DNA of 64,000 bases. Origin: Antedon mediterranea. Taxonomy: Eukaryota > Echinodermata > Crinoidea > Comatulida > Antedonidae. Below the pieces are notes generated by a model, which ran no database searches, was not told the origin of the DNA, and was given only the letters and a program-made list of their open reading frames with translations. Of the stretch, positions 1-13,645 are shown piece by piece. The translations under genes and the position numbers were made by a program. Each line of letters begins with the position of its first letter. Position 1 is the first letter of the stretch. Where the stretch lies: the NCBI RefSeq assembly GCF_964355755.1, contig NC_092670.1, positions 34,705,795 to 34,769,794 of the forward strand, written 5' to 3'.

Positions 1-424
1 CATTTTTAAATTTTAGTGATAGTGTCTGCTAGTAAAACCCATTTTTAGAATTTTACTAATTTACTTGCAGAAAATATCACAACATTGAAATCTCTGATCT
101 ATAGTTTTTATAATAACCAGGAGTGAAAATGGCCACACCAAATTGGCACTGACTGCCTAATGATCTCACACAGTCACTATTTGTAGATCTTTGAGGGAAA
201 GGATTTTGAAATCGGATTTTTAATGATTACAGTTTCAGAACTATTAATCTTTACTATAATTAATCTTTTGATGATACATAATTTGCATATGACCTTCGAT
301 TAAGAAAAGATTGACATTGGCATTAACATTGGTCTTACAATAGGTGCATTGTTAATACTGCTATTGCTTATTATAATAGGTCTATAATTGTCATTATATA
401 CTTGGGAGGTGTACTATGCTAATT

Positions 425-545
425 AGGGAGTATAGCGGTATAGCTTGGTGAATAACATGCTTGCTTTGTCATCTTAAGATCATGGGTTCAATTCTAACTT
501 TGGTCTTATTGTACCTAGCTTAAACTATCATAATATTATAGGAAT
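425..545 (+). mobile_element. tRNA-like sequence, probable SINE relic
   Basis: TAGCTTGGTGAATAACATG resembles an A box and ATGGGTTCAATTCTA a B box at tRNA spacing, but the stems do not pair well enough for a tRNA gene. Confidence 0.35.
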
Positions 546-1105
546 AGGTCTAATATTTTAATAATTTATATGTTAAATTATTGATCCTAAATAAAAAAAA
601 AATGTAACGAGGCTATGTTAGTTTTGATAACTAAAAGATGTCAACGTTTGTTTTCTTTCATAATTTTTTTAAAATTTTTTATATTCCTTTTTTTATTGTC
701 TCCAGATTATTTATTATTATCTATTGTATAAAATCCCATTTTTCCTTTTTTTCTACTCTTTTTCATTTTTTTTCCATTCTTGCTTTTCTTCCTTTTCTTT
801 CCTTTATCCATCTATCTATTTTTCAGTTTCTTTTCTTCCCATTCATTCATCATCTTTAACTGCCATTTCTTCAATCAAACAATCGAAAGTTCTTTTTTAA
901 AACAACTTTTTTTTTTATTTTCCATCAGCATATTTCTGATTTTCTCTTATCTTTGCCTTTTCTTTCCACAGAATAATTGTCCTTAATCTATCATCTTTAA
1001 ATTTGTCATTTAAAAAAATAATTTCCACTTTCATTTATTTTTTTACATTATGTGTATTATGTAAAAACACACCTTTGTTGTATTAAATTAAAATATTTCA
1101 TTTGT

Positions 1106-1185
1106 ACTGGGTGACCTTTTCAGTCAGAGACTAATCTCTCAGAGGGCCCAGTTATGATCAGTGGCTGTGATTCACTCCCTCTTTC
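1106..1185 (-). mobile_element. tRNA-derived SINE, 3' fragment
   Basis: TACTGGGTGACCTTTTCAGT and CTCTCAGAGGGCCCAGTT match the 3' domain of the copy at 56500-56791. No tRNA head. Lies just upstream of the cordon-bleu domain exon. Confidence 0.7.
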
Positions 1186-1241
1186 CTTTTTATAATAAAC
1201 TCGTCATCACTCGACCCAACACACATTTTTATTTATTCTAG

Positions 1242-4200
1242 AAAACTATCCGACTGACTGTCAACTATGGCACGAAGCATAGGATGGTTCTACGGATTAA
1301 TCCAGAAAGAACTCTAGCAGATCTCCTGCCAAAGATATGCGAGGAGAAAGGAGTTGATCCCAAACATCACACCTTAAGACATCCAAAGGCGCCATCGGAT
1401 GACGTGGATCTTAACAAGTCACTGACATCGTATCAAACTAATGAACTGCTTCTGGTGGACACAAAAGGTAGTTAAAGACTTTTTTTTAATGTTTGGAGCG
1501 ATAATTTATGGCTTATACTGTGAGGCTTGAGCTTATCCCGTTTAGTGGAGCTATATCCTGTTTGTAGACGATTAAACCTTCCATTTTCTAATAGACGACA
1601 ATATGTGTTACTCTAAAGTAGGTCTAGTCCATAGGGTACCGTCCATAGGGTACCGTCCATAGGGTACCATCCATAGGGTACCGTCCATAGGGCACCGTCC
1701 ATAGGGCACCGTCCATAGGGCACCGTCCATAGGGCACCGTCCATAGGGTTATTATTTAAACAATAAACGGGAATGATTATAATACTGATAGAGATGATCA
1801 TGATTGAGATAACAACAATTTTATGATAATGATGATTTTATAATATGATGATAATTGCAATTCATTACATTTTTTATTTAATCATATTTTATTTAATAGT
1901 TCCTCATATACGAGAAACCATCGTATTTACAGGTACAGGTTTTTTCTTGAAAATTTACTTAAAAAAAATTTGGCTTTGATAGAATTTGACACCCATGTTT
2001 TTTCCTTTTCCATTATTTTCAGTGTGTCCTGTGTTGTGCAGTGAATATTGTTATACTAAATAATAATCTACTAATTCTTCTTATTTTATCATTTTTTTCC
2101 TATGTACAGTAGTATCTGTTTTCTGAATGTAGTTTGACGCTCATTTCTATTTTTAGATTGTATTAAATATTAAATTATTTTTTTATTTATAGCCATTTAA
2201 TAGCTTTATTTTCTTACTTTTCTTTAATCTAATCTAGTTTAGTATTTTGATGTGCTGTTATTTCTTAAAAATTATGAAACTGTTTTTGTGTTTGATTTAT
2301 TATACATTGACTATTATGTTTAAACTCATTTTATTTTTGGCTACCAACCCACACACGTTTGGATTAAGCCTTATGTTATAATAAATAAACACAGTACTGT
2401 CGGATTTATGTAACACTAATAGAAATAAATAAATGTACCATATTTATAATCACCTGTATGTAAATGTATCCGTATGTTTGTTTATTAAGAATATAACAAG
2501 AGTCATCTTAAACTACTTTGGTTATCAGAAATTTCCTAGAAATATGTTATAGAATATTACAAACATGGAATGTGATGATGTTTATTAGTTTTTTTTTCAT
2601 TTTAATTGAATTTTGAAGTAAAACTGTCAAATTTGACAACAAAAAAACACCAATGAAATGAAATACCTAAAACCTTGATCACACTGAGTAACCATGCTAT
2701 TTAAAGTCCAATGTCGTTGGACGAATAATCCAAGTATGGACATTGGTTAATACTTTAAAGTAAGGTTCCCATGGTTAAAGTTAAAACCCAGTGTGAACAA
2801 AGATGGTATTTTATGTTTTATATTTGGCAGCATTTTGTTGTCAATCTACATTGCATTTTGTCCCCTGTGGAGAAGTTCCAATGACATGAGATTTAATAAA
2901 ATTTTTTTTATTACATTTACATTTTTATATATTATTTTTGGCTACAGTAGGATGGGCCTGTTAAACCTGACAGTGGGCTATTTAGTAAGACATCTTTGAA
3001 AAAAAATTTTTTTTTTAAATTTTGTTGATGTGAAATTTGTTAGACCAGTTGATTTTTGAATTAGTTCAAAATGAACTTGAAAATTGGTCATTCAATTTGA
3101 TCTTGGAAAAGTATATACATGCGGTAATCCTAGAGTGTGTATTTCAAATTATTTGATGACTCAGTGTTTAAGCTTAATAAACCTAGTATGGGTTCATGTG
3201 GATATGCTTGAAGCCTTTGTAACGGGGAGGAATATATTGTGTCAAATCATTTTCAGGCGGTTACCCCATACTAAGCCAACTGGTAGACAGATTAGAAATG
3301 CACAACATAAACACAAACTAGTTTGAATTCTGGATTAAAATTGTTGTTAGTCATTCTTAAGTAATATCTAGGATAGGAAAAATATTATTATGAATATTAG
3401 TCATTCCCTGGAAATGCTGTATGCCAAATATTTATAAAATATTATATTTCTATAATATAGTACCACCGCTATTTAAAATTTTTTTTTGTTATTTACTTTT
3501 TCTTTCCTTTTTTCTGTTGAACCTGTTTTCTCCTTTTCCCCTACCCGTTTAAAATTTCATTATCGCTACTAATAATTGTTTTGTCATTTAAATAATTGTG
3601 TATTAATACTTTAATTTTTATTCATTTTAATTTGTTCACATTAGTATTCAATTCCATTCCATAAAAGAAAAAAAAATTGATCCATAAATAAATCGCTCTG
3701 TTTGGAGGCATGAGAGCGGTACTTGCATTAATTTGTGCAATAATCACTTATTCTGCCTAATCGTTTGGTGTGCGTATGTAATGTGTGCATACGTCAGGGT
3801 AAATTAAATATTGTAATTAGTAAATTATGTAATAATCTTGCTATTTTTCTATTCACAGCCCCAAGACAAGAAACATCAGTTATGCCAGAACTATCCAAGG
3901 ACAAGAAGAAAAGCTTTTTTGGAAAGCTGAAAAAGAAAAAGGTATTGTATTTAAGTAATATTTAAAGCTCTGTCTACACTATCACATTTTATTAACAAAA
4001 AAATGTGATGTGCTAATATGGGCATTATGATTTCATATCACAATCATATTTGAGCACATCACACTTTTTTTGTCAAACTAGTTTGATAGTGTGGACAGAG
4101 CTTTAGTTCAAGTAAATATATACATATAAGTGGGCTAAGCATTGAACATTGGTGGTACACGTGGTATTGGTTATGTCATATTAAATGTAATTTTATATTG

Positions 4201-7200
4201 ATTTGAACTTTTGACCTATCATAGTATTATTACTGTACTACTAAATATGTATTTAAGATATCAGATGTTAATATACTGTAATTAAATATTCTTTCAGACT
4301 GGTTTTGATCTTGAGCACACCCCATCCGCGCATGTTCAAAATGCTGGACCAGTAAGTCCAACATCACCTACACGACAACGACAAAATGCTGGAGCAGTGA
4401 GTCCAACATCACCTACCCGACAACGACCGACCACTGTATATAGTGATCGAGCACCAGTGGCAAAGGCCAATGCTGAACTCACACGAACCCAGACAACGAA
4501 AAAACGGGCTGCTCCAAAACCACCAGATAATGTGGCTGGTGGCTTAGCAAAGTCAGCAGCAACCAGGAAAAAGAAGGCTCCACCTCCTCCAAGACCTGAT
4601 GCAGGTTCTACGTCGCCTAAAGTAGAATCTCCCAGAGAAGCTGCAGAGGATTCGACATTGGGAGCTCTTGCAGAAGCCACACCAAAACCTGCTGATGAAG
4701 CAACAACAGAACCCTCTGTAGAAGCCACAACAGAACCTTCTGTAGAAGCTACACCAGAACCTGCTGCAGAAGCTGCAATTGAACCTCCTGCAGCTGCAGG
4801 AGAAGTGAGTTCACCTAATACTTCAATGGATTCTTCCATTGAGGTTGAAGTTCGTGCTAGGCCTAAGGATGAAGAGGAAGAAAATATAAAGAAGTTGAAT
4901 CGTAGAAGCTCTCAACGCCCTCTATCTCCACCACCTCCACCTCCAGGACGAGATGGTAAATATCATTTACTATTCATTTAAATAGTAATTATGCTGTGGA
5001 TGTTTGGTTGCGTTGTTTGTCATTTGATTGTAATTTGATTTTCTCATTAATTCCTTACATCTCAGTAATACTTTCTTTTGTGAATCTATGTGGTATTTTC
5101 ACCCGATTCCCAGTACTGTATTTCCACATGCTATCTATTTCCGAAGTATCCTAGGAGTAGTTGGTAATACAGCATCTCATTTATATCACATGTGATTCCT
5201 GTATCATGTAAGGTTAGGTTGAGGGTTAGGTTACTACAAGATACATGTGATGTTTTATTACGAAATTTTTCTATGATACTTAGGAAATAGATACAGTACC
5301 GAGAATTGGCTGGTATTTTATAGTTTATTTGGTATTTTATAGAAAAAAAAGAACCAAAATTTAAACACTTTCTTGCATGTTTGTTAATGGAATTCCAATA
5401 TGTTCTGGATTGCATGATATGTTACATGGTTCTACTGTATAGCATGTTACTTAAATAAATAAATAAATATGGCACCCCACTCTTTGCCCTCTGGCATTAC
5501 TGTACAATTTTGCCATGGCATTCTGCCAAAAATGATCTGGGTTTTGCTCTGGATCTAATGAATATGCATGTTTTAATTAATATGCATGATTTAATGAATA
5601 TGCATGTTTTTAACCATCTATCCTTTTCCCCATGGGACTGACTTACTAAATCAATTTTTAGGAATATAACCTTTTTATGTTAATCATACATGAGTTTTTG
5701 TGTTGCACACTATACACAGTTCCTTAGTTCATTTGTGTCATCAGCACCCAGCCATTTAACAAAATAACAATTCACATCTATGTTTTTCGGCCATTGTTTC
5801 ACAATTACAGCATCTAAAATTTTAAGAAAGTGCTGTGACCCGACATTCACACATGAGTTGGATAAACAATTGCCCGTAAAATAAAAACAAATAATTATTC
5901 TTTCTATCTTGAATCATGGCCCTGTAATTAGAAACTTGTTTTTCTAAATCATATTAATTCATCTTGTACATCAATTCATGTTCACTTTCACATAAATGCA
6001 CATCTTGTAAAAGCATGTTTTGTTTAGTTGTATCAATCACGTTTCAGGTACACTACACTTTAACATACCGGCCCCTTATTGCTCTGAGACAAAGGCAGAC
6101 CGGCCTACATTTACACCTCCCCCTCCCCCTGATGAGCCCCCTCCAGAAGAAGATGATGGTAAGTCATTGGTTGAAGACAGGCTAACAAACTTGGTGATGG
6201 TCCATTAAATTACGTAATGAAATGTGACGTTGGAAAGTAACTTACAGTATATAACCATTGCATGGCTTGCTTTGGGTTTCTTTGCACATTAAATATTGCT
6301 TGTATTTTTCATATTTCATTTGGTTCTGAATATTACTGTATTACTAAGTTTATCTTTATTAAAACAATAATTATTTAATTATTTTCTTTTATTTATAAAA
6401 ATAATAATTTAATTTATTAAACATTTTTTTTTTATGTATCAAATTTAAGTATTTTATTGTACTACCTGTCAAACACTTCAATTTATTTATTCTTTTTAAT
6501 CAAGACTCCCTAAGTGGTTGCAAAAAACGCATTAACTAGGTAGAGGGATTTTGACTTGCCAATTATACGCATAGGAACACTAAAAGCTAAATGTTCTTAC
6601 AGGTAGTGGTCTATACTTGGAGGGAAACTTTTAAGGGGGATCTTATCTCCTGCTAAACAAAACAGTGTTTAAAAGTGCCTCTTTCGTTCTAAGGCTATCC
6701 TTCGATTGACGTACATTTTATCTTTAAAAAATAGTATATCTTAACTTAATTTTTGCTTTGAAAGGCAATCTTATAACACTTGAATTGCACGTGATGAGTG
6801 GTAGAGTGATTAAGACAGGGGAACTGTGATTACGTAGTCATAACATCGGCAGCGGTTCTAACCTCACTCGCTCCATGGTTCTGGTGGTAGAGCGAGTCTT
6901 TTTGGATAGGACTATAAACCAGAGATCCAGTTTATACATCTAGCTCATGTGCACGTTAAAGAATCTAGTACATCTTTCAAGACGTGTAGGGGGTTACCAC
7001 GGTGTACTACTACACACAGCCACTGTCCCATAGCCACTGATCATAACTGGTCCCTCTGGGAGACCAGTCTTTCGCTGAAGGGGACACCTAGTATAAAGAA
7101 ATAATAATTAAAAGAGTACGTCTTTTTTATTTGTTATTATATTAGATCAAAGTGTATGCTCATCACAAAACTCTGATGCAGAAGCAGAAGAACCAGAAGT

Positions 7201-10200
7201 AGACCAAGGTATTTCCTTTTTAATTTTTTTAAATTTTATATTAAAATAATATTTTGACAAACCATATCTTTAGTTATGAACACAATTTCATTTGTTTTTA
7301 AAGTAATTCTGGGTAATGTTCATGAATTATAAACTATTTTTACCACTGGTTTATATAATTCAACTCTCTTGATAATGGTGGGAGTCTCCCGATATTTCGG
7401 GTCATCTCCCGCTCTCTCGCTAAAATATAATTTCTCCCGATATTTTGGATAATCATAAAGATATATCCCAATAATACTGATAGATGGCCTTTTCAAGATG
7501 AAGTACAACTGTTGGAGCTACCCTTGTAAAACAAAGTTAAATAAATAAATAGTCTTCCAATCTTTGTGCTATTTCCTGCATTTTCCGCCTTTGGTACGCC
7601 ATGAAATACCCATGTTTACTATTGTATAGATGCCAATATATTATTATATTATTTTTTTAATATCACCCTATAGTTTGAAGTAATTTTCAAAATATTATAG
7701 CGGCCTTTATAGGTTGGACATGCTTTAAAAATTCCTTCTGATTTTTCCAAGTTGAGAGGTCTGCCTAGCATTTTTCTTAATATTGAAATATAAGAACCAA
7801 AAAGTATAATAGTGTAGCTGTATCCATTTGAAAGTATGCTAGTTTGAAATGTTTAACAGTGGCTTCTATAATAATAATACGGTAATTAGTATTACTAGTT
7901 ACTAATGAATAAACCAGAAGTGAGAATAGACGAAAGTTAAGACCTAATTGATTCTGCACTCACTTCATATTATACTAAAATAAACATAGATATTGTAACC
8001 AACTGTACAATCAAACAATATAATATAAAATGTAAAAAAAAATAAATACTGTACACCAGGCACGGATTAAGCCGGGGGCTAATCAGGCTTTAGCCCCACC
8101 GGCAATTTAACAGCCATGTCTTTAATGACTATTTTTCTGCAATCCCACGGATCATTTTTATCATTTATAAAATAGTTAGCCTCCACTAATCTATAATGCT
8201 GGATCCGCCCCTGTATACATATTGTGAAGTAATAGTGTTTTATTTTCATAAAACATCTGTTTCATCACTTATAGTTGTATGTCACCTTAAGCATTTCTGA
8301 GAATCCCATGTAGAGGAATCTGTCATTCATAATTTTATAGTAGCCTATTATTAGGCATTTGTGAAAGAGGAGTGGTGATGTATTATGTTGAAGAACACTT
8401 GATAATACTTCAAATGTCAATTGGCATTACTTATTTATCTCTTTAAATTGTTAATTCATAGTTTTTGTTGAAGAACGCTCAGAAAGACATATTCAGTGTA
8501 CGTGCAACCAAGAGACGGGCGAACACGAGTGTGTCCTACACAGACAACAAATACTAGCGGGTGCTTTTGGACCCATCCGAAATAAAGAACCAGGTGACGT
8601 AGACAAGTCGTGTATTCCCATCGACCAATCAGATCTTTGTGTTCCAACCAATAGTGTACTAACTCGGGAACTTTCAGTAGGCTCTTCCAGTAATAACACG
8701 GTGACGGTTTCCCCCTCTGCTACTAACGATTTATCATTAAACTCTGACACATCAAGTAAAGATAGTAAGATAATTGATTTGAGGGATTTATTCTATAGGA
8801 AAATAATGCAAACTTTGTATATGCACTGTCATATTGCACTCTTAGTGGTAGTAGTTCAGTAGTTGTATGCTATCTGTTGTATACACATAAATTCTCCGCT
8901 TTCTGCATCTGACCATTTTATAGACTTTTTCAAAGTAAATATTTATTTTTTTAATTCAATTTTCACTCAAACCCCCTTCATAATGCACATTTTCGTCTTG
9001 GAAAACATTTGCAAAAGAACATATCACAAAGAGGTGAAAATAAAAAGCACTTATTGGGTTTGACCTTACTAAAATTCTCTTAAGAAGGAACATTCTTTTC
9101 AAATTGACCTTCAAATTTTTCAAAATTAACCATGGTAACTTCTTTTTAAAAAGTGAATTTGATTGACCCATTCAAAAAGTCTATTTAATATCCTGTCTGT
9201 AGTATAGAATTGCTCTCTTGTATTTGTCTATAAAATCTCCTAAACACAAAAAGTTCCATTCACAGGTACGCATTCCCCGAGCTCAACCAGTGCATCTTCT
9301 TCCAGTGGCAGAAATTCCTACAAACCACCCAGGCCACCAAAACCTTTCCAATTATGGCCCCAGACACCTCCTAAAGTGCCGCCTAAAGGTGCTAGTAAAA
9401 AACCAGTTCCCATCCCTAGAGTCTCCATTCAACATTCGCAACAGGTTGAGCGGTTTACCGCTAACGGTCAACCAGTGGCTATGGTCACTCCAACCACATC
9501 CCCGGCCAAACCAATTGCTGCCCCAAGGCCTTGCGCAGTAGGCTATAACGTTAATGTAGTAGGCTCAGCTAACATTGTGGAAATGGATGAGGGCACACTA
9601 ACACAACAGGATCCTAACTTGCCTAATTCAGATTCTCTTCACAAAATCACTGAGCCAGGTTTGCTTTTTTGTATATTACACGCATCTACCATTTTTTAAA
9701 CATCTTGGGATATGTCAATTCACCTTAATAATATTAGGCTTAAGTTCTGTCCACACCATCAAACAAGTTTGACAAAAAAAGTGTGATGTGCCCAACTGTA
9801 GTAGTGATATGCTTAAATATGGTAGTGTTATGACCTCATCATGTCGCATGGGCACATCATATTTTTTTGTCACATAAAGTTTGATAGTGTAGACAGAGCT
9901 TTAGGTTTACCTAATGCTTAAATGCATGATGAATTTATGAACATATGCTATTGCATGATGCATGTGTTATTTTATAGGTATATGACCTAGGGTCTGTTCA
10001 GACTTAGTTAACTTACTTGCACTATGAGTAGGCTTCATGGGCCAATAATCGTTGAGATATAATTGTTAATAAAAAACTCTTTAAAGCTTGGTTCCCACTA
10101 GGATATAACGCAACACAAATAAATATAAACAAAATCATTTGACCAATCACAAGCGATCGATTATTCGAACAATCGCGTGTAGTTGGTAAATTCACTTGCA

Positions 10201-12954
10201 TTGTATCTATGTCCTTGTGCTGTGTACAAGTGGGAACCAAGCCTAATCACATATAACCTGTGCTAAATTTAAAAAAATGATTCATTAATATTATCTATAA
10301 AAATGCTTAATTAAGCTACATTGACACTTCGTTTCATAGAACGGAATTGGTGCCATTCAGTTTCTTTATGATCTCCATTATTTAACAAAATGGTGCTGTC
10401 TTTTGTGTGAGATGTAGACTAAGTCATTGTATTCAAAAGGTTTTTTTTCTGCTGTTAGCAGTTTTTATATTCATATGGAACTTTTTTATTTTTTTTATTT
10501 CATGATCATCTTCTCCGTTCCTTGTTTAGTAAGCATGTGCACATATAATTCACACACTGTACAAATAATCATTTGAATGTTTTGTTCTACAATTTTGAGT
10601 AACTTTAAAGGTTAACTTGCTACCTCTATATAGATGTCTTAATTTGCTAAAGCGTGGTTTCCACTAGCGGTGCAACATAACGCAATCTACGCAACGTAAG
10701 AAAATGCCCTTCTAATAATTGTGTTTGGCCTGCCTACCTGAAATCAAACCTGCGATGTTTGCAGCACTGTTTCCTAATTATGCAATACACCACTTTCTGT
10801 CAATACGTCACTGCGTTGTATTGCTAGTGGGAAACACGCTTAAGAACTTGCGTCGATTAAATTCATTGTGCGCATACAGGGACATTTAATTGGAAAGTGC
10901 CTAGATCTTCATGCATCAAACTTGTGTTAAACATTTCTTGTTATTTATATTGATCTCCTCTTTTCTTTTAGTATTTACAAATTATTCTTTTCTTTTTTTT
11001 GCTTTATAGATTGTATATTTCAAATTGTAAATGATCATATTCTTGATATTTTTTTGCATTTTATTTAATTTATATTATTTATATTGCATTTGACTTGTTA
11101 TTTATATTTTATTTACTGCATTTCTATTAACTCGATGGAAATGTTGAAATGGATGAAACAAAACCTAAAGCAATCGATTAAACAATTTTTTTTTAAATTT
11201 TTTTCTTTCCCAATTTATTATTTCTATAAGAATTAAATTAAAATTGATGAATTTATTGATTTAAGATTATTAATTTTAGATTGTTCATTGAAATTGTGAT
11301 TACACCAGTGACAGATCTAGGATTATTTAAACATAGTATTAGTATTCTGTAAAAAATTGGTTTAAAAAGTTGTTCATAATTCTAAGTGGGGAGTGTATGC
11401 CCTAAGAGCAGCCTCCAGATCCCCTGTACTACAGTTAATTGATTGAGGGCAATATCTTCCATTTCAATTTTCCGACTTTTACATTTTGAGGTACTGTATA
11501 TATTTTGTACTAATATATTTTCTTACTGTATAGTGCAAAAAGAGGAGGATGACGAAAAAGAACAGTCAAATGCAGTGACCTCTGACCCATCTGATGACCT
11601 CGCAATAGAGAGTACAGAACATAGGGAAGATGAGGTTGATGGAAAGACTTTGAACATGGATCAAGAAAGGGAACTTGAAATTGCTGTTGTAGATGCATTA
11701 ATGAAGTCTGTTGAAGAAGAGAAAAATGAAGATGAAAGTGAAGATAAAATTAAGAAAAAAGCAGAGGATGATATTAAAGAAGTTAATGGCAATGATAACA
11801 TTTTTGAGAAAAATAATGACATGTACATTGAAACTGGTCCGATTTCAGAGAGTAAAATTGATACAATCTCTGAGGAGAAAATGGAGGTTACTAAATCTGA
11901 GAAAGAAGGAGAAGATGTAGAAAGTAGTAATAAACCTCAGCAAATGAAAGAAGAAAGCGAACAATCAAAGGTCACAGCTGGTGATGATGTGACAAAAGCC
12001 ACAAATGGTGAGGTCAGTAATGAAATTCCTATTAAACAATCAGCAGCAACTGAGGTTGAAGTGAAAGATCTTAAAGATAAATACGAGTTGCTTCAGCAAC
12101 AGTTTGCAACTCTCCAGCAACAAATGATAAATAGTCAACAAAACTTGCTGGAACAACAGAAGGCACAGTCTGGTGCCCCGATGATGTCTGCACAAGAACT
12201 ATTGGCGCTACAAGCACAACAGATGCAACAGCTTATACAGCAACAAATGTTGCTACAATCTCAAGGCATGATGAATGTGCAGCAGCCACCAGTTGCTAAT
12301 CAGGACACCCGTACAGTAACTCCAGTTGCGACAGAAACAACTGCGAAAAAAGAACCGACAAAAACAAGCACACCTCAAGATTTGCACCTTCCTAAGAAAT
12401 CTCCACCTCATTCAGAAATTCCAAATAAAGTACAATCTCCAGAAACTGATAAAGATTTAGCTTCCGCTTTCCGATCTTTAAAACCGAAAACAAAACCAAA
12501 GAAACATTCGTATATTTTCTCTGCGGCAATGAGACCTCGTGCAGAGAGTGACGCAGCCAAGTCGTCAAACGCGGTAGGGCACGAAACAAAAAGACGGTCG
12601 GACTCGAATCCAGATCATCAATCTGAAAAGACAACAGAGATCATAAAACCTTTACAGACAAAAGCTGAAGTGGACAATAAATCTGATAAGTTTAGTCTTA
12701 AAGAAGCAATTGTGCACCCAAACGTTGTCATTGTAGAGAAAACGCCACCAGAACCTACAAAAAACGAGAATGGAGTTTTATCTGGGAGATCAACTAGCAT
12801 ACCCCAGGCTACTGTGGCCCCACAACCTGCATCAAAACCAGTGGCTGGCCGGAGCGGAACCATCATTGCTTATCGAAATCCAAGAAATGAGGAGCTACAG
12901 GACATTCAGACAAGTGGAAGTGTGTCAAAGTTCAGACAGGTCAGCTTAAAATAA
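1242..12954 (+). CDS. COBL: Cordon-bleu-like actin regulator (5' end outside window)
   Basis: Eight exons joined with consistent phase: 1242-1467, 3859-3941, 4298-4955, 6048-6158, 7146-7208, 8462-8764, 9266-9658, 11534-12954 (1,085 residues here; the N-terminus is upstream). The first exon encodes the ubiquitin-like cordon-bleu domain (LTVNYGTKHRMVLRINPERT through NELLLVD). Then come a Lys-rich stretch (FFGKLKKKK), KRAP-like motifs (KKRAAPKPP, RKKKAPPPPRP), several Pro-rich runs suited to SH3 ligands, an acidic stretch and a Gln-rich probable coiled coil in the last exon (LLQQQFATLQQQM). Exon 3 of the set has short internal repeats (SPTSPTRQR twice; EATTEPSV twice). Cordon-bleu family proteins nucleate or remodel actin through C-terminal WH2 domains, but I see no clear WH2 motif here, so the actin-binding end may be lost or lie in an alternative exon. 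The stop at 12952-12954 follows a possible donor at 12940; a splice to 13646 would add seven residues instead. Family assignment rests on the N-terminal domain and KRAP motifs. Confidence 0.8.
1628..1749. repeat. 14-bp minisatellite
   Basis: About 8.7 copies of CCATAGGGTACCGT. The first four or five units have GGTACC, the last four GGCACC, with one ACCAT variant between. Located in a COBL intron; overlapping frames read as repeats only. Confidence 0.95.
2672..2802. mobile_element. Small inverted-repeat element in COBL intron
   Basis: TGATCACACTGAGTAACCATG-like left arm, with AAGTCCAATGTC, is matched by GACATTGGTTAATACTT and a CCATGGTTA...CAGTGTGAACA right arm. Confidence 0.5.
3965..4103. mobile_element. 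MITE family A, copy 1
   Basis: Terminal inverted repeats AAGCTCTGTCTACACTATCA and its mirror TGATAGTGTGGACAGAGCTT (with G/A changes), flanked by TA. Sits in a COBL intron. Shares termini with copies at 9742, 22366, 25929 and 34554. Confidence 0.8.
5130..5292. mobile_element. Small inverted-repeat element in COBL intron
   Basis: TATCTATTTCCGAAGTATCC is mirrored by TGATACTTAGGAAATAGATA. The centre holds ATCACATGTGAT-like arms and a GGTTAGGTTGAGGGTTAGG stretch. Confidence 0.55.
5552..5615. repeat. Short tandem ATGAATATGCATG repeats
   Basis: Three units of AATGAATATGCATGTTTTAA-like sequence in a COBL intron. Confidence 0.7.
6790..7096 (+). mobile_element. tRNA-derived SINE, copy 1
   Basis: Head resembles tRNA-Ser/Leu (GAGTGGTAGAGTGATTAAGA as A box, GGTTCTAACCTC as B box). 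Then the body GTGCACGTTAAAGAATCTAG and AGGGGGTTACC, and a 3' part with GGTCCCTCTGGGAGACCAGT. Present in a COBL intron. Confidence 0.75.
8057..8213. mobile_element. Short-terminal-repeat element (CAGGG[C/A]GGAT type), copy a
   Basis: Left end CAGGCACGGATTAAG and right end GCTGGATCCGCCCCTG form a terminal inverted repeat resembling the ends of the 27918-28340 element. In a COBL intron. Confidence 0.5.
9742..9901. mobile_element. MITE family A, copy 2
   Basis: Ends AAGTTCTGTCCACACCATCA and GATAGTGTAGACAGAGCTT, with the family's internal GTGATGTGCCC and GGGCACATCA words. Located in the last COBL intron. Confidence 0.8.
10084..10243. mobile_element. MITE family B, copy 1
   Basis: AAGCTTGGTTCCCACTAGGA and the mirrored TGGGAACCAAGCCT ends, with inner CAATCACAAGCGAT words. 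Located in a COBL intron. Confidence 0.75.
10650..10841. mobile_element. MITE family B, copy 2
   Basis: AAGCGTGGTTTCCACTAGCG and the mirrored GCTAGTGGGAAACACGCTT, with AACGCAA/TTGCGTT-type arms. Same COBL intron as copy 1, about 0.4 kb away. Confidence 0.75.
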
Positions 12955-13645
12955 ATACTAATTCTGTAGGCTGCTTCCAAAGTACTTTTCTAAATATGGG
13001 ATACACTTAGGCCAGTTTAACATATTTAAAAGGTATCAAATTTTAATCTGGACTGGCTTAAATTCAGGTTTCCAAAAAGTTTAGTTTTTGTTAGAATTTT
13101 TTGTACTATGTTGCATTTATATGAATATCGGTTTATTTTATGTATGTGATGGCACAAAAGCAGTGTATGGTAGAGGTACGCAGAACGGTATAATATTTGG
13201 TGGCAGCAATATATATTGGATAATTTATTAATATTTTGGAAAATTAATTTGATAATTATAATAATGTGCATTTTAGATGTAGCTTTTTGTATAATACTTT
13301 TTTACCAAAAAATGTATATTTCCTGGCTGAAAATGTACACCTTTCTCCTTACACTTCCACCCCTCAAATATGGCATCCCTGCTAAAGCATACTCTTGTTC
13401 TGCTATCCTATTAGCTTCATATCACATAATTTTAGGCTTTGTTATATACTGTATAAAATTGTGATATATATGATGAATTATGATGATGATTATTATAACT
13501 ATAAAAGATAGCTGTAAATTCATAATTCTTGAGATTATGTTTATAAAATAATAAATACTTTAAAACCACAAGTTATATTAAGTAGTTAAGTCTCTGAACT
13601 TTTGTTAGTAATTCTTTAACAACACAAAAATATTTCTTATTCCAG

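Larger units (their letters stand above)
1..1241. other. No gene seen; upstream COBL intron or flank
   Basis: AT-rich with long T runs (638-990 is pyrimidine-rich low complexity). Contains a tRNA-like relic and a SINE fragment. No exon before 1242 could be supported. Confidence 0.6.

Noticed and set aside
638-986. Phe-rich + frames
   Set aside because: Pyrimidine-rich low-complexity DNA; no conserved features.
5215-5240. Telomere-like GGTTAGG words
   Set aside because: Only three imperfect units inside a small inverted-repeat element; not an interstitial telomere.
11443-11533. Upstream start of the large COBL last-exon frame
   Set aside because: The first 30 codons are intron; an acceptor at 11533 joins in phase with the exon ending at 9658.
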